Part shown: one piece after another, positions 30,428 to 39,107 of the stretch
How the letters are laid out: each line of letters starts with the position of its first letter
How positions within the stretch are numbered: the first letter of the stretch is position 1
Origin: a beta proteobacterium AAP65
GTDB lineage: Bacteria > Pseudomonadota > Gammaproteobacteria > Burkholderiales > Burkholderiaceae_C
Direction of reading: 5' to 3'
Assembly: GCA_001295865.1 (NCBI GenBank)
Contig: LJHW01000038.1
Location: forward strand, 1 to 59,371
DNA: 59,371 bases
Notes under the pieces: model-generated
The model's database searches: none
What the model was told of the DNA's origin: nothing
What the model saw: the letters and a program-made list of their open reading frames with translations, nothing else
Program-made: the position numbers and the translations under genes

Positions 30428-30443
30428 GCCGGGCCCGCCGCCA

Positions 30444-30460
30444 AGGGCCTGCCAGGCCCT
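30444..30460 (+). terminator. Hairpin after the COG0523 gene
   Basis: AGGGCCT-GCC-AGGCCCT is a perfect 7-bp stem with a 3-base loop, starting 17 bases after the stop. It is followed by GAGGGAAAAC, not a U-tract, so termination is uncertain. Confidence 0.45.
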
Positions 30461-30510
30461 GAGGGAAAACCACCTGCCGAGCGCCGCAACGCCCCCGCGG
30501 GGGCCGTGGC

Positions 30511-30665
30511 TACAATCGCGCGCCTTGCAGACCCAGGGGCACCACCTCCGGGCCGGGCAAGGCCCCGCCGTCAGCGGGGAGCGAGCGACGAGGACCCCGC
30601 CTTTGGGCAGGGCCGAAGAAACCTAAGCCCGACCAGGCGTGAATTCGACAGGCGAGGAGGTTCCC
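30511..30665 (+). promoter_or_regulatory. Probable dksA promoter and structured 5' leader
   Basis: A TACAAT -10 hexamer (30511-30516) precedes about 145 bases of untranslated, structured sequence. A perfect CCCCGC/GCGGGG hairpin with a 5-base loop is at 30563-30579, and a second GC-rich pairing CCCCGCC...GGGCAGGG follows at 30595-30612. AGGAGG at 30655-30660 is the dksA ribosome binding site. The segment from 30576 (GGGGAGCGA) to about 30609 (CCGCCTTTGGGCA) has a loose likeness to the 3' half of the ZTP (pfl) riboswitch. I do not call it one; no clear -35 is seen. Confidence 0.45.
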
Positions 30666-31547
30666 GTGAGCAAGCCACCGGCCAAGACTGCGGCCGCCAG
30701 CAAGGCCAAGACCGCAGGCGTCAGCCCTGAAGCGCCCAAGCCTGCGGCAAAAGCCGCGGCGAAACCGGCTGCCAAGGCAGCCGCCAAGCCCGTCGAGAAA
30801 CCCGTCGACAAGCCCGCCGCCAAGCTGCCAGCCAAGCCGGCAGCCAAGGCCATCCCGGCGCCCGCGCCGGCCCCTCTTCCCACTCCTGCCCCCGCCCCGG
30901 CCCCTGCCCTCGTGAAAGCTCCCGCCCCCAAGAGCGCTGCCCAGAAGGCTGCGGCCAAAGCAGCGCCCCAGAACCAATTGCCCACCCCGGCGCCCGCGCA
31001 GGCCGTGAACCGGTTCACCGACCGCTTCGCCCCGGCCGCGCCCGCCGCCCGACAGATGACAGAAACGGCCGACCTCCCCAAGAATGCCCGCCAGCGCGAC
31101 CCCAAGCTGGCCAATGCCTGGAAAAGCAAACCCGGGCGCGAATTGAGCGTCGACGAGCTGCTGGCCATGCCCGACAGCGAGTACATGAACGACAAGCAGC
31201 TCGATTTTTTCCGCGCGCAGCTGCAGAAGCAGAAGGACGACCTGCTCAGCAACGCCGGCGAGACCACCGAGCACCTGCGTGAAGACACCAGCATCGTGCC
31301 CGACCCGGCCGACCGCGCCACCATCGAGGAAGAGCACGCGCTGGAACTGCGCACGCGCGACCGCGAGCGCAAGCTGTTGAAGAAGATCGCGCAATCGCTC
31401 ACTCGCCTGGACACGGGCGAGTACGGCTATTGCGACGAAACCGGCGAGCCCATCGGCCTGCAGCGCCTGCTGGCGCGGCCCACGGCCACGTTGTCGCTGG
31501 AAGCGCAGCAGCGCCGCGAGCTCAAGCAGAAGATGTTCGGCGACTGA
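30666..31547 (+). CDS. dksA: RNA polymerase-binding protein DksA with long N-terminal tail
   Basis: A 293-residue DksA, about twice the usual length. The first 120 residues are a low-complexity Ala/Lys/Pro tail like histone H1. The DksA core follows: LPKNARQRDPKLANAWKSKPG, coiled coil with the tip acidic motif DPADRA, and a C-terminal YGYCDETGEPIGLQRLLARPTA. Only one of the four zinc cysteines (Cys256) remains; the others are Thr, Ser and Gln, as in Cys-depleted DksA of several lineages. DksA binds the RNA polymerase secondary channel and works with ppGpp. The GTG start at 30666 has AGGAGG five bases upstream; another GTG at 30639 overlaps that site. Confidence 0.92.
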   Translation: MSKPPAKTAAASKAKTAGVSPEAPKPAAKAAAKPAAKAAAKPVEKPVDKPAAKLPAKPAAKAIPAPAPAPLPTPAPAPAPALVKAPAPKSAAQKAAAKAAPQNQLPTPAPAQAVNRFTDRFAPAAPAARQMTETADLPKNARQRDPKLANAWKSKPGRELSVDELLAMPDSEYMNDKQLDFFRAQLQKQKDDLLSNAGETTEHLREDTSIVPDPADRATIEEEHALELRTRDRERKLLKKIAQSLTRLDTGEYGYCDETGEPIGLQRLLARPTATLSLEAQQRRELKQKMFGD

Positions 31548-31559
31548 TTGCCGGGTCGC

Positions 31560-31578
31560 GGCGGGCCTGCAGCCCGCC
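31560..31578 (+). terminator. Hairpin after dksA
   Basis: GGCGGGC-CTGCA-GCCCGCC forms a perfect 7-bp stem 12 bases after the dksA stop, without a U-tract. Downstream TACCAT (31616-31621) may be a -10 box for the following gene. Confidence 0.5.
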
Positions 31579-31629
31579 CGTGGCCGGGGCCACAAGCCCG
31601 CCACAGACCCTGGCGTACCATCCTGGCCC

Positions 31630-33546
31630 ATGTCCGAGAACGAGAGTTTCTTCCGCAAGGTGGCGCGCTTCGTCGCGAACCCGACCACCGACTGGACCGA
31701 TCTCAATTCCCGCCAGGAAGACACGCGCGAGCTCGAACTCGAAAAGTCCGAGCTCAAGGCCATGATCGAGCGCAAGCGGCGCAACGATTTCGTGCGCAAG
31801 CGCGAGTTCGACATGCTGCGGCGCGTGCGCCGCGAAGGGCTCTCGCCCGAGCAGCTGGCCTCGCTGGGCACCTCGTCTCGGCTGGACGACTCCGAAGCCC
31901 GCCTGCCGGACAACAACACCGCACGCCCTGACGGTGTGAAGGCCAAGATCGACGAGATCGAGCAGCAGATGGTGGGCGACGCCGGCTTCAACGGCGGGCG
32001 CGGCAGCCGCCCCATGGCGCTGAACAGCGGCATGCCGCCGCCGCGCGACCTGCGCGATGCCCCGCCGGCCTACACCCCACCGCCGCCCAGCCCAGCCGCC
32101 GGTGGCTACGGTGGCGCAGGGGCGACGCTGGGCACCGGATTCAACCCGGGCCCGGCTGGCTCGGGGTTTGACGCCCCGCCCGCACCGCCGCCGCCCGCCC
32201 CGGCGCCGCTGCCCATGCTCGACCTGCCGCCCGCCGCGGCACCGGCCCCGGTGCAGATGGGCAAGGGTTTGCCGCCGCTGGCGCCGATGACCGCCGTGTC
32301 CTTCGAGGCCGCGCTGGGCCCGCTGCCGCCGCCGGCGGCCGCCCCGGCCGCGGAACGCACGCCGTCCACCCCCGCCACCCGGGAAGGTGAGCTCAGCGAC
32401 TTCAGCAGCCCCTTCGCGGTGGAAGTGAGCGAGGTCGTGCACGACCCCGAGCTCGACGAAGCCGTGATCTCTTTCGCCAACGCCGACTTCACGCAGTGCG
32501 AAGAAGCACTGCAGCGCCTGACGGCCGACAGCGGCGCACGCGGGCAACATGCCGAAACGTGGCTGGTGCTCTTCGACCTGTACCGCGCCACCGGGCAGCA
32601 GCAGCGTTTCGAGAGCTTGGCGGTGGAGTACGCACAGCAGTTCGGCTGGAGCGCACCGCAGTGGTACTCACTGCCCAAGCTGGTGGCCGAGGCCCAGGCC
32701 GACAGCCCCGAGCTGCGTGAACCCGCGCCGCCGCGCAACAGCGGTGGCGGCATCGACGTGGGCTGGCTCGCACCCGAGCACCTGGACATCGAAGCCGTGG
32801 CGCGACTGCGTTCGCAGACGCTGCAGATGCCACTGCCCTGGGTCTTCGACTGGCACCAGCTGCGGCTGATCGACGCCGAAGCGGCGATGCAGCTGTCCAC
32901 ACTGTTCCGCCTGTGGAGCGGCCAGGCCATCGAGCTGCGCTGGATCGGCGGCGAGCGTCTCTTCCAGGTGCTGGCCGAAGCCGCGCCCACGGGCGTGCGC
33001 GATGCCGACCCGGCCTTCTGGTTGACGCGTCTGGATGCGCTTCGCCTGGCGAACCGCCCCGACCAGTTCGACGAAGCGGCCATCGACTACTGCGTCACCT
33101 ACGAGGTGAGCCCGCCGAGCTGGGAACCCACGCGCTGCAAGGTGCACATCAGCAGCGGCGGGGCTTCGACGCGCCAGCCCGATCTGTCGATGGTGAGCGA
33201 TGTCTCCACCGGCTTCATGGAATCGAGCCTCTTCGACGAGGCCGGCCACCAGCCGGGGCAGGTGGAGGTGGCCAATGTCGAGCTGTCGGGCCAGCTGATC
33301 GGCGACATCGGGCCCACGCTGCAGAAGCTGCAGAACGAGCTGACCGGCGCACCCGTGGTCAGCGTGAACTGCGCGCGGCTGATCCGCGTGGACTTCATCG
33401 CCGCCGGCGACCTGCTGAACTGGGTGCTGTCCAAGCGCGCAGAAGGCCGCGCGGTGCAGTTCGTCGACACGCACCGCCTGGTGGCGCTGTTCTTCGGCGC
33501 GATGGGCATCAACGAGCACGCCAAAGTTCAGGTACGGAAGGTCTAG
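31630..33546 (+). CDS. STAS-domain protein of unknown function
   Basis: A 638-residue cytoplasmic protein. The N-terminal 90 residues are charged and helical, residues about 130-270 are a Pro/Ala/Gly linker, and the C-terminal 100 residues fit a STAS (anti-sigma antagonist-like) domain: ANVELSGQLIGDIGPTLQKL, APVVSVNCARLIRVDFIAAGDLLN and a final hydrophobic helix. It has no kinase or channel domain of its own. It is regularly found beside hslV in Burkholderiales. A role in partner switching is possible but unproven. Confidence 0.75.
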   Translation: MSENESFFRKVARFVANPTTDWTDLNSRQEDTRELELEKSELKAMIERKRRNDFVRKREFDMLRRVRREGLSPEQLASLGTSSRLDDSEARLPDNNTARPDGVKAKIDEIEQQMVGDAGFNGGRGSRPMALNSGMPPPRDLRDAPPAYTPPPPSPAAGGYGGAGATLGTGFNPGPAGSGFDAPPAPPPPAPAPLPMLDLPPAAAPAPVQMGKGLPPLAPMTAVSFEAALGPLPPPAAAPAAERTPSTPATREGELSDFSSPFAVEVSEVVHDPELDEAVISFANADFTQCEEALQRLTADSGARGQHAETWLVLFDLYRATGQQQRFESLAVEYAQQFGWSAPQWYSLPKLVAEAQADSPELREPAPPRNSGGGIDVGWLAPEHLDIEAVARLRSQTLQMPLPWVFDWHQLRLIDAEAAMQLSTLFRLWSGQAIELRWIGGERLFQVLAEAAPTGVRDADPAFWLTRLDALRLANRPDQFDEAAIDYCVTYEVSPPSWEPTRCKVHISSGGASTRQPDLSMVSDVSTGFMESSLFDEAGHQPGQVEVANVELSGQLIGDIGPTLQKLQNELTGAPVVSVNCARLIRVDFIAAGDLLNWVLSKRAEGRAVQFVDTHRLVALFFGAMGINEHAKVQVRKV

Positions 33547-33575
33547 CCCACGGGCTTGCCGGTTCCGCGCATGTC

Positions 33576-33604
33576 CTTGATCTGGGCGCCTTCGCCCTCA
33601 CGAT
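33576..33604 (+). promoter_or_regulatory. Candidate sigma-32 heat-shock promoter for hslVU
   Basis: CTTGAT (33576-33581), 13 bases, then CCCTCACGAT (33595-33604) resembles the CTTGAA-N13-CCCCATNT heat-shock promoter. Its position, 9 bases before the hslV ATG, is close but possible. hslVU is a heat-shock operon elsewhere. Confidence 0.35.
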
Positions 33605-33612
33605 AGGGACCT

Positions 33613-34149
33613 ATGGAAAACTACCACGGCACCACCATCGTCAGCGTGCGTCGCGGGCCGCTCGTCGCCATCGGCGGGGACGGCCAGGTCACTCTAGGCC
33701 ACATCGTCGTCAAGAGCAGCGCGCGCAAGGTGCGCAAGCTCTACCGCGAGCAGGTGCTCGCGGGTTTTGCGGGCGCCACGGCCGACGCGTTCACGCTCTT
33801 CGAGCGTTTCGAGGCCAAGCTGGAAAAGCACCAGGGCCACCTGCAGCGCGCGGCCATCGAGCTGACGAAAGACTGGCGCACCGACCGCGTGCTGCGCCGC
33901 CTGGAAGCCATGCTGGCCGTGGCCGACCGCACGTGCTCGCTGATCATCACCGGCAACGGCGACGTGCTCGAGCCTGAGCACGGCATCGTGGCCATCGGCT
34001 CGGGCGGCGCCTATGCACAAGCCGCAGCGCGGGCGCTGGTGCAGCACACCGAGATGGGCCCCGCCGACATCGTCAAGCGCAGCCTGGAGATCGCGGGCGA
34101 CATCTGCATCTACACCAACCACAACCACATCATCGAGACGCTGGCATGA
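33613..34149 (+). CDS. hslV: HslV, ATP-dependent protease proteolytic subunit
   Basis: A 178-residue N-terminal nucleophile hydrolase. The catalytic threonine is in GTTIVSVRR: Thr7, after a short propeptide MENYHG that must be removed. GGDGQVTLG and [14 protein letters not shown] are family hallmarks. It forms the double hexameric core of the HslUV protease. The stop overlaps the hslU start (ATGA), so the two subunits are made together. Confidence 0.98.
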   Translation: MENYHGTTIVSVRRGPLVAIGGDGQVTLGHIVVKSSARKVRKLYREQVLAGFAGATADAFTLFERFEAKLEKHQGHLQRAAIELTKDWRTDRVLRRLEAMLAVADRTCSLIITGNGDVLEPEHGIVAIGSGGAYAQAAARALVQHTEMGPADIVKRSLEIAGDICIYTNHNHIIETLA

Positions 34150-35498
34150 GCATGACGCCTCAGGAAATTGTCAGCGAGCTCGACAAGCACATCGTCGGCC
34201 AGAACGCCGCCAAACGTGCCGTGGCCATCGCGCTGCGCAACCGCTGGCGGCGCCAGCAGGTGCAAGGGGCGCTGCGTGCCGAGATCACGCCCAAGAACAT
34301 CCTGATGATCGGCCCCACCGGCGTGGGCAAAACCGAGATCGCGCGCCGCCTGGCAAGGCTGGCCGATGCGCCCTTCATCAAGGTGGAAGCCACCAAGTTC
34401 ACCGAGGTGGGCTATGTCGGCAAGGACGTCGACACCATCGTGCGCGACCTGGTGGACGTGGCCATCAAGGAAGAACGTGAGCGCCAGGTGCGCCGCAAAC
34501 GCGCTGCCGCCGAAGACGCGGCTGAAGACCGCATCCTCGACGTGCTGGTGCCGCCACCGCGTGAAGCGGCGCGCGTGGGTTTCGACACCGGCAGCAGCAG
34601 CCCGCCGGCCGACAACACGGCCCGCCAAATCATGCGCAAGCGCCTGCGCGAGGGCACGCTCGACGACAAGGAGATCGAAATCGATCTCGCCGAACCGAAA
34701 CCGACGCTGGAGATCCTGGGCGCCGGCGGCATGCCCGGCATGGAAGAGATGGCCGAGCAGCTGAAGGGCCTGTTCTCGCAGGCCGGCGTGGCCAAGCGCA
34801 AGCTGCGCAAGCTGAAGATCGCCGAAGCCCGGCAGCTGCTGGTCGACGAAGAAGCCGGCAAGCTCGTCAACGAAGACGAGATCCGCGCCGCGGCCTTGGC
34901 CAACGCAGAAGGCAACGGCATCGTCTTCATCGACGAGATCGACAAGGTGGCCAGCCGGCAAGAACACGGCGGCGCCGAGGTCAGCCGCCAGGGCGTGCAG
35001 CGCGACCTGCTGCCGCTGGTGGAAGGCACCACCGTCAGCACCAAGTACGGGCCGGTGAAAACCGACCACATGCTCTTCATCGCCAGCGGTGCCTTCCACC
35101 TCGCCAAGCCCAGCGACCTGATCCCCGAACTGCAGGGCCGTTTCCCCATCCGCGTGGAGCTGCAGTCGCTCAGCGTGCAGGATTTCGAGGCCATCCTCAC
35201 CAGCACGCACGCCAGCCTGATCAAGCAGTACCAGGCCCTGCTGGCCACCGAAGGCGTGGCGCTGGAAGTGCAGCCCGAGGGGGTGCAGCGCCTGGCGCAG
35301 ATCGCCTTCGAGGTGAACGAACGCACCGAGAACATCGGCGCGCGCCGCCTGGCCACGGTGATGGAACGGCTGCTCGACGAGATCAGCTTCGACGCGCCCA
35401 ACCGCAGCGGGCAGACGGTGGTGATCGACGCCGCGGCGGTCAACGCCCGCCTGGCCGACCTGGCCCACGACGAAGACCTCTCGCGCTACATCCTGTGA
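34146..35498 (+). CDS. hslU: HslU, ATPase subunit of HslUV
   Basis: A 450-residue AAA+ unfoldase of the HslUV protease. Walker [10 protein letters not shown] is at about residues 56-64, the pore motif GYVG about 94-97, Walker [10 protein letters not shown] about 258-266, and the sensor II region ENIGARRL near the C-terminus. The intermediate I-domain (about 110-240) is present. Length is normal. Start ATG overlaps the hslV stop. Confidence 0.98.
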   Translation: MSMTPQEIVSELDKHIVGQNAAKRAVAIALRNRWRRQQVQGALRAEITPKNILMIGPTGVGKTEIARRLARLADAPFIKVEATKFTEVGYVGKDVDTIVRDLVDVAIKEERERQVRRKRAAAEDAAEDRILDVLVPPPREAARVGFDTGSSSPPADNTARQIMRKRLREGTLDDKEIEIDLAEPKPTLEILGAGGMPGMEEMAEQLKGLFSQAGVAKRKLRKLKIAEARQLLVDEEAGKLVNEDEIRAAALANAEGNGIVFIDEIDKVASRQEHGGAEVSRQGVQRDLLPLVEGTTVSTKYGPVKTDHMLFIASGAFHLAKPSDLIPELQGRFPIRVELQSLSVQDFEAILTSTHASLIKQYQALLATEGVALEVQPEGVQRLAQIAFEVNERTENIGARRLATVMERLLDEISFDAPNRSGQTVVIDAAAVNARLADLAHDEDLSRYIL

Positions 35499-35581
35499 GG
35501 CGCTGAGCCGCTGAAACGCGTGGCAGCGCGGGCGCTGCGGTGTGGCCACAATGGCGGCTTTTCATCAGCCCCCTTGATGCC

Positions 35582-37579
35582 ATGCGCCCAAGCACCCAGC
35601 TCCTTCGCCTGCCCCGCCTGCGTGCCACCACGCTGGCGGCCGTCACCTTCGGCCTGCTGCTGGGCGCGGCCCGCGCCGAGGTCGACGATGACGAGTTGCT
35701 GGCCGAAGCCGCGGCCGCTGCGGCCACCTCGGCTGCGGCGCAGACCGCCAGCCCGGCCACCGATGCGAAGTACGTCTGGGACCTGAGTCCGCTCTTCGCC
35801 AACGACGCCGCCTGGGACGCCGAGCGCACGGCGCTGCTGGCCGAACTGCCCGCGCTGAAGGCCCTGCAGAAAGACTTCGGCAAGAGCCCCGCCAGCCTGC
35901 GCGCGGCGCTGGACAAACTCTCGGCCACCACGCAACGCCTGCGCCGCGTGGGCGTGTACGCCAGCGCCATCGCCTCCACCGACAACCGCAACCCGCGCAA
36001 CCAGGAGCGCAGCGGCCAGGCGCGTTCGCTCTCGGGCCAATTCGGCGCTGCGGTGGCCTGGGTGGACGGCGCCATCGCCAGCCTGGGCGAGAAGAAGATC
36101 AACGCCTGGCTGAAGGCCGAACCCGGCTTGGCGCGCCACAGCACGCGCCTGCAGGAGGTGCTGCGCGAGGCCAAGCACAAGCTGCACCCCGAGGCCGAAG
36201 CCGCGCTCGCCGCGCTGGGCCCGGTGCTGGGCGGTCAAGCCAACACGCGAACGCTGCTGACCTCGGTGGACATGGAATGGCCCACCATCACGGTGGACGG
36301 CAAGCCCGTGCGCGTGGACAACACCGGCTACAACCGCCTGCGTGCCCACCCCGACCGCCAGGTGCGCCAGCAGGCTTTCGAGGCCTTCTACCGTGCCAAC
36401 GGCCGTTTCGAAAACACCATGGGCAGCACACTGGCCCAGCGGGTGGAAGTGGGCGTGATCAACGCGCGCCTGCGCGGCCAACCTTCCGCGGTGGCGGCCA
36501 GCCTGTCCGACAACGCCATCCCCGAGAGCGTGTACCGCACGCTGGTGGCCGAAGCCCAGCGCGGCCTGCCCACGCTGCACCGCTACTTCAAGCTGCGCCA
36601 GAAGATGCTGGGCCTGCCCGACCTGGGCTACCACGACATCTACCCCGAGCTGGTGAAGACCACGCGCCGCTACACGCCCGAAGTGGCGGCCGAGCTCACG
36701 CTGGCCTCGGTGGCGCCGCTGGGCGCGCCCTACCAGGCGCAGCTGAAGAAGGCCCTCGGCGACAAGACCATGCACGTCTACCCGGCCGCCGGCAAGAGCC
36801 CGGGCGCCTACCAGAGCGGCGTGTACGGCATGACGCCGCTGATCTTCCTGAACCACCAGGACACCTTCGGCAGCGTCAGCACCTACACGCACGAGTGGGG
36901 CCACGGCATGCACACGCTGCAGGCCAATGGCGCGCAGCCGCCGGAGAAGGCGGGCTACCCGCTCTTCCTGGCCGAGATCGCGGCCTTCACGCACGAGCTG
37001 CTGCTGCAGGGCCACGTGATGAACACCGCCAAGAGCAAGGAAGAGCGCCTGTTCTACCTGGGTGAAGCGGTCGAGCGCCTGCGCAGCGCGTTTTTCCGCC
37101 AGACCATGTTCGCCGAGTTCGAACTGAAGGTGCACGACGCGCTGGAGCGTGGCGAGGCCGTCACCGGCAAGCGCATGACGCAGATCTACTGCGGCCTGCT
37201 CAAGCAGTACCACGGCGCCGACACGGGTGTGATGAACATCGACCCGAACGTGTGCACCGAGTGGGCCATCATTCCCCACTTCTACCGTCCCTTCTACGTC
37301 TACCAGTACGCCACGTCGATGGCCGCAGCGCACCACTTCAGCACGCAGCTGCTGGCGGGCAACCCGGCCCAGCGCGACACCTACCTGAACGTGCTGAAGA
37401 GCGGCGGCTCGCGCCACCCGGTGCCGCTGCTGAAGGACGCCGGCCTGGATATGAACTCGCCGGCGCCCTACCGCGCCCTCATCGCGCAGATGGACAAGAT
37501 GCTCGACGAGATGGAAAAGCTGCTGGCCGAAGGCGCGGCGGCCGCCGCCCCGGCCGCGCCGGCGCAGCAACCGGGCTGA
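35582..37579 (+). CDS. Exported M3 family oligoendopeptidase
   Basis: A 665-residue zinc oligopeptidase of the PepF/M3 family. The metal site HEWGH is at residues 437-441 with a downstream EIAAFTHE. Unlike the usual cytoplasmic PepF, it starts with a signal peptide (positively charged start, hydrophobic core LAAVTFGLLLGAARA to about residue 35), so it probably works in the periplasm. The ATG at 35582 was chosen for this; a longer frame to 35540 is not needed. The end is Ala/Pro-rich. It could trim peptides for uptake. Confidence 0.9.
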   Translation: MRPSTQLLRLPRLRATTLAAVTFGLLLGAARAEVDDDELLAEAAAAAATSAAAQTASPATDAKYVWDLSPLFANDAAWDAERTALLAELPALKALQKDFGKSPASLRAALDKLSATTQRLRRVGVYASAIASTDNRNPRNQERSGQARSLSGQFGAAVAWVDGAIASLGEKKINAWLKAEPGLARHSTRLQEVLREAKHKLHPEAEAALAALGPVLGGQANTRTLLTSVDMEWPTITVDGKPVRVDNTGYNRLRAHPDRQVRQQAFEAFYRANGRFENTMGSTLAQRVEVGVINARLRGQPSAVAASLSDNAIPESVYRTLVAEAQRGLPTLHRYFKLRQKMLGLPDLGYHDIYPELVKTTRRYTPEVAAELTLASVAPLGAPYQAQLKKALGDKTMHVYPAAGKSPGAYQSGVYGMTPLIFLNHQDTFGSVSTYTHEWGHGMHTLQANGAQPPEKAGYPLFLAEIAAFTHELLLQGHVMNTAKSKEERLFYLGEAVERLRSAFFRQTMFAEFELKVHDALERGEAVTGKRMTQIYCGLLKQYHGADTGVMNIDPNVCTEWAIIPHFYRPFYVYQYATSMAAAHHFSTQLLAGNPAQRDTYLNVLKSGGSRHPVPLLKDAGLDMNSPAPYRALIAQMDKMLDEMEKLLAEGAAAAAPAAPAQQPG

Positions 37580-37613
37580 ACGCGGCCGGGTGCAGGGGCC
37601 GCGATAATTCATC

Positions 37614-39104
37614 ATGACATCGCTGCCCCTCTTCATAGCCCCCACCCGCTTCGACGACCCCGAGGCCGCGCTGGCCCAGGTGCAGGCCATCTACCGCAGC
37701 AGCACCGAGCACCTGCGCGAGAGCCTGCGCCGCTTCGTGGCCGGTGAAGACGACGGCCAGCCGGTGCGCGCCTGCTATCCCTACGTGCGTGTGCGCACGA
37801 CGACGGTGGCTCGCGCCGATTCGCGCCTGAGCTACGGCTTCGTGGCCGGGCCGGGCAGCTACGAGATCACCGTCACACGGCCTGATCTCTTCTCGAACTA
37901 CTACCTCGAGCAGTTCCGCCTGCTGCTGAAGAACCACGGCGTGGCCATCGAGGTGGGCACCAGCGCACAGCCGATTCCCGTGCACTTCTCGCTGGCCGAA
38001 AACGACCATCTGGAAGGCAGCATGCCGCCGGAGCGGCGGCTGAAGATGCGCGACCTGTTCGACCTGCCCGACCTCGCGGCCATGGACGACGGCATCGCCA
38101 ACGGCACGCACAACCCCGCGCCCGGCGAGCCGCAGCCGCTGGCTTTGTTCACAGCGCCGCGGGTCGATTACTCGCTGCACCGCCTGCGCCACTACACCGG
38201 CACGGCGCCCGAACACTTCCAGAACTTCGTGCTCTTCACGAACTACCAGTTCTACATCGACGAGTTCATCAAGCTGGGCCATGCGCTGATGGCCGATCCG
38301 GCCAGCGAGTACGAGGCTTTTGTCGAGCCAGGCAATGTGGTCACACGCCGCGCCGGCAGCCCGTCCCAGCCGGGCGACGAGCTCGGCGCGCCGCCGCCAC
38401 GCCTGCCGCAGATGCCGGCCTACCACCTGCGCCGCGCCGACAACAGCGGCATCACGATGGTGAACATCGGCGTCGGCCCGGCCAACGCCAAGACCATCAC
38501 CGACCACGTGGCGGTGCTGCGCCCGCACGCCTGGTTGATGCTGGGCCACTGCGCCGGCCTGCGCAACAGCCAGCAGCTGGGCGACTACGTGCTGGCCCAC
38601 GCCTACATGCGCGAGGACCACGTGCTCGACGAAGACCTGCCGCTGTGGGTGCCCATCCCGGCGCTGGCCGAGGTGCAGGTGGCGCTGGAGCAGGCGGTGG
38701 CCGAGATCACGCAGCTGCAGGGCTACGAGCTCAAGCGCATCCTGCGCACCGGCACCGTGGCCAGCACCGACAACCGCAACTGGGAGCTGCTGCCCAGCCA
38801 CGGCGGCAGCAGCCCCGAGCGCCGCTTCAGCCAGAGCCGCGCGGTGGCGCTGGACATGGAAAGCGCGACGATTGCCGCCAACGGCTTCCGCTTCCGCGTG
38901 CCCTACGGCACCCTGCTGTGCGTGAGCGACAAGCCTCTGCACGGCGAGATCAAGCTGCCGGGCATGGCCAACACCTTCTACCGCGAGCGCGTCGACCAGC
39001 ACCTGCGCATCGGCATGCGCGCGGTGGAGCTGTTGCGCCAGGAACGGCCGGGCAGCCTGCACAGCCGCAAGCTGCGCAGCTTTGCCGAGGTGGCTTTCCA
39101 GTAG
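37614..39104 (+). CDS. amn: AMP nucleosidase
   Basis: A 496-residue enzyme that cleaves AMP to adenine and ribose 5-phosphate. It has the Amn N-terminal domain (YPYVRVRTTTVARADSRLSYGFV) and a C-terminal nucleoside-phosphorylase-like domain (NIGVGPANAKTITDHVAVLRPHAWLMLGHCAGLR; ALDMESATIAANGFR). Length is normal. A GATAAT -10-like hexamer (37602-37607) lies just before the ATG. Confidence 0.95.
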   Translation: MTSLPLFIAPTRFDDPEAALAQVQAIYRSSTEHLRESLRRFVAGEDDGQPVRACYPYVRVRTTTVARADSRLSYGFVAGPGSYEITVTRPDLFSNYYLEQFRLLLKNHGVAIEVGTSAQPIPVHFSLAENDHLEGSMPPERRLKMRDLFDLPDLAAMDDGIANGTHNPAPGEPQPLALFTAPRVDYSLHRLRHYTGTAPEHFQNFVLFTNYQFYIDEFIKLGHALMADPASEYEAFVEPGNVVTRRAGSPSQPGDELGAPPPRLPQMPAYHLRRADNSGITMVNIGVGPANAKTITDHVAVLRPHAWLMLGHCAGLRNSQQLGDYVLAHAYMREDHVLDEDLPLWVPIPALAEVQVALEQAVAEITQLQGYELKRILRTGTVASTDNRNWELLPSHGGSSPERRFSQSRAVALDMESATIAANGFRFRVPYGTLLCVSDKPLHGEIKLPGMANTFYRERVDQHLRIGMRAVELLRQERPGSLHSRKLRSFAEVAFQ

Positions 39105-39107
39105 GCT

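Noticed and set aside
30576..30612. Calling the dksA leader a ZTP riboswitch
   Set aside because: Only part of the 3' consensus is matched, with extra bases, the 5' half is not recognisable, and the downstream gene does not belong to purine or one-carbon metabolism. Kept only as a finding to test.
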